Shown: in pieces, positions 12,735 through 15,704 of the stretch
Numbering within the stretch: position 1 is the stretch's first letter
Layout: each line of letters starts with the position of its first letter
From: Clostridiales bacterium
GTDB lineage: Bacteria; Bacillota; Clostridia; Christensenellales; Aristaeellaceae
NCBI GenBank assembly: GCA_004552515.1
Contig: SFOF01000052.1
Span: 1-15,704, forward strand
Direction of reading: 5' to 3'
DNA length: 15,704 nt
Translations under genes and position numbers: made by a program
The notes under the pieces: model-generated
The model's database searches: none
Seen by the model: only the letters and a program-made list of their open reading frames with translations
What the model was told of the DNA's origin: nothing

Positions 12735-15221
12735 TTATTGGTTGAGGACGCGGCGGCCCCAGCTGAAGTGCTCGCGGTAATAGCCGCTGTTCAGAGAGCT
12801 GATGACCACCTTGCCCGCCGAGCTGCTGGCGTGGATAAAGTTGCCGTCGCCAATGTAAATGCCGGCGTGGTCGCTCAGATCCGCGTCCGTCTCGTTCGTG
12901 TTGAAGTAAATCAGATCGCCCACCTGCAAGTCGCTGATCGACTTGATCTTCGGCCAGGTATCGTCATAGCCCTGCAAATAGGCCGTGCGCTTGAGGTTGT
13001 AGCCGAACTGCTTGTAGACATACTGCGTCAGGCCCGAGCAGTCGAAATACGGCGGATTTTCGCGCGCGTAGACATACTTGCAGCCCAGATACTGCTTCGC
13101 TAGCGCGACGATCTTTTCGCCTGTCTCATAGTCGGTGTCCTTGACGCCGCCGCTCGGATTGGACGGCGCGGTCGTTGCGCCCGGATTGGAGGGGGCGGTC
13201 GTCGCGCCGGCTGCGGGCGCGCTGCTCGCATAGAGCGCCGAGAGCGTCTGCGGGCCGGCGATGCCGTCGGCGGTCAGTTTCGCCGCCGTCTGGAATGCCC
13301 GCACCGCCGCGCGCGTGTTGTCGCCAAAGTCGCCGTCCGCGCTGCCGGTCAGGTAGCCAAGCTGAATGAGCCGCGTCTGCATGGCCTTCACCGAGTCGTT
13401 TTTGTCGCCCGGCTTCAGCGTGGAGGAGGGCGCCGCCGGGGCGTTCGACGCGTACAGCGCCGCCCAGGTGTCGCCGCCCACAATGCCGTCGGCGGTCAGA
13501 TTCGCCGCGGCCTGGAACGCCATGACCGCCGCGCGGGTGATCGTACCGAAATTGCCGCCCACCGTGCCGTCGAAATAGCCCAGCTCCTTCAGGCGGGTTT
13601 GCAGCCGCTCGACCGCGTCGCCCTCAGCGCCGTATTTGATCATCGGATAGGATGAGGGCTGTTCGCCGGGCAGTATCGTGACCTGATCCTTCGAAATGTC
13701 CGCAGGAGCCGTCACCGTGCCGCCGCCCGTCGCGCCGCCCTGATAGGCTTTGTTCAGCGCTGAAATCGTCGCGCTGCCCGCGACGCCATCCGCTGTCAGC
13801 GATTGCGCCGCCTGGAAGGCCATGACCGCCTTCGCCGTGGAATCACCGAATAGGCCGTCCGCCGAGCCGCTCAGATAGCCCAGCGCAATCAGCTTCTGCT
13901 GGAGCGCCTTCACCGCGTCGCCGCGGCTGCCCTTGCGGAGCGTGCCGGCATTGGAAACGGCCCTGACCGCGCTGGCGATGGCCTCGAGCGTCTTTTCGCC
14001 CGCCTGACCGTCGGCGCGCAGACCGGACGCCGCCTGGAACGCGGTGACCGCCGCCTTTGTCGCCGGGCCAAACTGGCCGTCCGCTTCGCCGGTCAGATAG
14101 CCTAGCAAAATGAGGTTCTGCTGGAGCGCCTTGACCTGATCGCCCTTGTCGCCCTTTTTGAGCAGCGTGGCCGTGATTTCAGAGGCATCGGGCGCGGCGG
14201 TATCGGGCGTGCTGGAGGCCGTGTTGAGCGCCGCGAGCGTCGCGGAGCCCGCCTGACCGTCGGCCTTCAGTCCCCTGGCCGACTGAAAGGCCATGACCGC
14301 CTTTCTCGTGTCCTCGCCGAAAACGCCGTCCGCGCTGCCGGTCAGGTAGCCCAGATTGATGAGCTTCTGCTGGAGTGCCTTGACCGCGTCGCCCTTATCG
14401 CCCTTTTTGAGCAGCGAGGATTCGTTGGCCGCGGGTGCGGTTGTCGTATCGGGCGCGACGGTGCCGCTGCCCAGCGCGTTCAGCGTGGCCGAATCGGCGA
14501 CGCCGCTGGCCGTCAGCCCCTTGGCCGACTGAAAGGCCATGAGCGCCCTCTTCGTGCCCTCGCCGAAAACGCCGTCCGCGCTGCCGGAAAGATAGCCGAG
14601 GTCGATCAGCTTCTGCTGAAGCGATTTGACCGCGTCGCCGCGGCTGCCTACGCTCAGCGCGCCGTCCGTGGGATTTGATGCGGGTGCGCTCGTGGCGGCG
14701 GGCGCGGTGGGCTGTGAGGAACCGTCGCCGTTCAGGCGGACGTACTGCGCGGAGATGTAGCCCGACTGCCCGTTATAGGTGACGGCCAGCCAGTCGCCGC
14801 TGCGGGATGTGACCGTCAGCACGGTGCCCCGCTCGAGCAGCGCGAGCGAATTGCCCGACGATGAGGGCGCGGCGCGCAGATAGAGCTTTTTCGTATCGAC
14901 GACGGCCGTCAGTGTGCCGCCGCCGCTTATAATATCGGAAAGCGCGGCGTATTCCGCCGACACATAGCCCACCTTTCCGCCCGTGCTGATCTTCAGCCAG
15001 CCGTCCTCATCGGACGATATGAGCGTCAGATCAGAGCCCTTGCGCACGACGGCGAGGATATCCGCGTCGGTATCGGGCTGCGCGCGGACATTGACCTTCT
15101 GCGCCGTGACGGTATAGACGGCCGTGGCGGCCTGCGCGCCGGAAAGGGGCGCGACCGCCAGCGCCAGCGTCAGCGCGGCGGCGCGGATCAGAGCGTGCGT
15201 CTTTGAATTTTGGAAATGCAC
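12735..15221 (-). CDS. Secreted NlpC/P60 cell-wall hydrolase with SH3b and six peptidoglycan-binding modules
   Basis: The 828-residue exported protein starts with a signal peptide (hydrophobic core about 11-25, likely cleavage after AQA near 31). It then has two bacterial SH3 domains (about 36-93 and 104-163), six peptidoglycan-binding modules (about 190-250, 270-333, 353-415, 428-491, 527-591 and 602-666), Ala/Thr/Pro-rich linkers, and a C-terminal NlpC/P60 domain (698-828). The expected catalytic Cys728 (YFDCSGLTQYVYKQF) and His785 (DHAGIYIGDG) are present, with His797 (NFIHAS) as the likely third residue. Such enzymes are cysteine peptidases that cut peptide stems of peptidoglycan, often D-Glu-gamma-diamino acid bonds; the binding modules anchor them in the wall. 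The start is GTG at 15221, with GGAGGT 8 bases upstream; no better ATG fits. A promoter lies at 15250-15278. Modules are very alike, implying internal duplication. Confidence 0.93.
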   Translation of the reverse strand: MHFQNSKTHALIRAAALTLALAVAPLSGAQAATAVYTVTAQKVNVRAQPDTDADILAVVRKGSDLTLISSDEDGWLKISTGGKVGYVSAEYAALSDIISGGGTLTAVVDTKKLYLRAAPSSSGNSLALLERGTVLTVTSRSGDWLAVTYNGQSGYISAQYVRLNGDGSSQPTAPAATSAPASNPTDGALSVGSRGDAVKSLQQKLIDLGYLSGSADGVFGEGTKRALMAFQSAKGLTASGVADSATLNALGSGTVAPDTTTAPAANESSLLKKGDKGDAVKALQQKLINLGYLTGSADGVFGEDTRKAVMAFQSARGLKADGQAGSATLAALNTASSTPDTAAPDASEITATLLKKGDKGDQVKALQQNLILLGYLTGEADGQFGPATKAAVTAFQAASGLRADGQAGEKTLEAIASAVRAVSNAGTLRKGSRGDAVKALQQKLIALGYLSGSADGLFGDSTAKAVMAFQAAQSLTADGVAGSATISALNKAYQGGATGGGTVTAPADISKDQVTILPGEQPSSYPMIKYGAEGDAVERLQTRLKELGYFDGTVGGNFGTITRAAVMAFQAAANLTADGIVGGDTWAALYASNAPAAPSSTLKPGDKNDSVKAMQTRLIQLGYLTGSADGDFGDNTRAAVRAFQTAAKLTADGIAGPQTLSALYASSAPAAGATTAPSNPGATTAPSNPSGGVKDTDYETGEKIVALAKQYLGCKYVYARENPPYFDCSGLTQYVYKQFGYNLKRTAYLQGYDDTWPKIKSISDLQVGDLIYFNTNETDADLSDHAGIYIGDGNFIHASSSAGKVVISSLNSGYYREHFSWGRRVLNQ

Positions 15222-15249
15222 CGTGTTTCACCTCCATGTGTACTGTCCC

Positions 15250-15278
15250 ATTGTATTACAAAACTGTTGCAAAATCAA
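15250..15278 (-). promoter_or_regulatory. Promoter of the NlpC/P60 gene
   Basis: On the minus strand TTGATT (15278-15273) and TACAAT (15255-15250) are 17 bases apart in an A+T-rich island between G+C-rich genes. They match sigma-A consensus at four and five of six positions. Transcription would start near 15243, leaving a leader of about 22 bases. Confidence 0.6.
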
Positions 15279-15322
15279 GTTAAATGGAAACATTTATCAC
15301 AAATCGGCGGCAAAACGGTGTG

Positions 15323-15354
15323 AAAAGGCCCGCCCAGAGCGGTTCTGAGCGGGC
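15323..15354 (-). terminator. Intrinsic terminator of the 47-aa gene
   Basis: On the minus strand GCCCGC (15354-15349) pairs with GCGGGC (15333-15328), with a further short CAGAA/CTCTG-type helix inside, and is followed by CTTTTCA. It begins 5 bases after the stop of the small gene and separates it from the NlpC/P60 promoter. Confidence 0.75.
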
Positions 15355-15359
15355 GGCGG

Positions 15360-15503
15360 TCACTTCTGCTTATGGATGGGATAGAGCGTCTCGTAGGATT
15401 CGGTTTCCTCGTCGCTCAGCGGCAGCGCGGGGATGAGGCCGGTCTGCTCGGTGGCCGAGACGGTGATTTCGCTCTCGTCGTAGGGGATTTTCTTCCTTTT
15501 CAT
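15360..15503 (-). CDS. Small uncharacterised 47-aa protein
   Basis: ATG 15503 follows AGGAGGT, a near-perfect ribosome site, by 7 bases and opens a 47-codon frame ending in TGA at 15360, with its own terminator 5 bases further on; this gene-like punctuation is the main evidence. The product begins with a basic patch (MKRKKIPYDE), has a central TGLIPALPLSDEE segment and ends in ETLYPIHKQK. It is highly charged, with no membrane segment, signal peptide or cysteines, so it is probably a soluble cytoplasmic protein. I do not recognise a named family. A TACAAT hexamer about 30 bases upstream (15530-15525) could be its -10, but I see no good -35. It is divergent from the promoter at the right edge. 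Confidence 0.8.
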   Translation of the reverse strand: MKRKKIPYDESEITVSATEQTGLIPALPLSDEETESYETLYPIHKQK

Positions 15504-15605
15504 GATCGTCACCTCCTGATGGACTATTGTATCCTATGCCGCCGCGGCCGATTCCGCTCATTTATTGGAAACAGATGAAGCTTTTCTGTGACAGAGCGAC
15601 AAAGA

Positions 15606-15635
15606 TTGACAAAAGTATACAGAAAGGTATATACT
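15606..15635 (+). promoter_or_regulatory. Promoter with overlapping inverted repeat for a gene beyond the right edge
   Basis: TTGACA (15606-15611) and TATACT (15630-15635) are 18 bases apart (a TATATA two bases earlier is an alternative). The spacer and -10 contain an inverted repeat, AGTATA at 15614-15619 against TATACT at 15630-15635, which could be a repressor site. Confidence 0.65.
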
Positions 15636-15644
15636 GAAAATGAG

Positions 15645-15663
15645 AGAGCGAAGCCGTCGCTCT
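15645..15663 (+). other. Hairpin in the 5' leader of the right-edge gene
   Basis: AGAGCGA (15645-15651) and TCGCTCT (15657-15663) form a perfect 7-bp stem with a 5-base loop, just after the predicted transcription start (about 15642). Only TTTAAATT follows, so it is a weak terminator at best; it may stabilise the mRNA 5' end. Confidence 0.5.
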
Positions 15664-15689
15664 TTAAATTGCACAAAACACTCAATTTC

Positions 15690-15704
15690 AAGGAGAAATG
15701 CTAT
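15690..15704 (+). promoter_or_regulatory. Ribosome binding site of a gene starting at or past the right edge
   Basis: AAGGAG (15690-15695) is followed after only two bases by ATG at 15698. That spacing is too short for normal initiation, so the true start codon probably lies just beyond base 15704. Confidence 0.5.

Noticed and set aside
15031..15237. Minus-strand frame starting at the ATG within 15235-15237
   Set aside because: Its start codon overlaps the ribosome site of the NlpC/P60 gene and the frame is a shadow inside that gene.

Overview
The window looks like a chromosomal segment of a GC-rich, Gram-positive gut-type Bacillota (Clostridia). The reasons are the strong AGGAGG-type ribosome binding sites, a carbohydrate importer of the LplA/LplB/YtcP kind without its own ATPase, a YesN-like AraC regulator with a membrane sensor, and a secreted NlpC/P60 cell-wall hydrolase built from SH3b and peptidoglycan-binding modules. 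The species cannot be named from this sequence. There is no rRNA, tRNA, transposase, phage gene or CRISPR array.

Layout. (1) 1-358: a visibly more A+T-rich left edge with the tail of one gene and a small gene coupled to it by an ATGA overlap; neither has a recognised function. (2) 377-5470, all on the minus strand: a carbohydrate uptake cluster read from right to left as solute-binding protein, LplB-type permease, YtcP-type permease and a cytoplasmic GH28-like beta-helix protein. Hairpins divide it into three expression segments: an attenuator-like hairpin after the binding protein, a strong terminator after the permeases and a terminator at the end. (3) 5471-5775: a divergent regulatory region with promoters both ways, spaced repeats suited to an AraC protein, and a potentially structured mRNA leader for the binding-protein gene. 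(4) 5776-8037 (+): the membrane-anchored AraC-family regulator, starting at TTG. (5) 8133-9467 (-): a MATE exporter, convergent with the regulator and sharing a 15-bp-stem terminator with it. (6) 9649-11875 (+): a second sugar operon with a perfect consensus promoter, encoding another cytoplasmic GH28-like beta-helix protein and a xylose-isomerase-like TIM-barrel protein, ended by a terminator. (7) 11876-12734: about 860 bases without a convincing gene but full of repeats: imperfect ~44-bp tandem repeats, two paired hairpins with a compensatory base pair, and four short hairpins with a shared 3-nt loop and flank. (8) 12735-15221 (-): the large NlpC/P60 protein. (9) 15360-15503 (-): a 47-residue protein gene with its own RBS and terminator. 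(10) 15606-15704 (+): a promoter, a 5'-UTR hairpin and an RBS for a gene that begins at or just past the right edge.

How it may work together (inference). The regulator would sense an external glycan signal through its extracytoplasmic domain and activate the adjacent importer. Imported oligosaccharides, possibly uronic-acid-containing pectic fragments given the two GH28-like folds, would be processed in the cytoplasm by the two beta-helix proteins and the TIM-barrel isomerase/epimerase. ATP hydrolysis would come from a shared MsmX/UgpC-type ATPase encoded elsewhere. The cell-wall hydrolase, MATE pump and edge genes look unrelated to this pathway.
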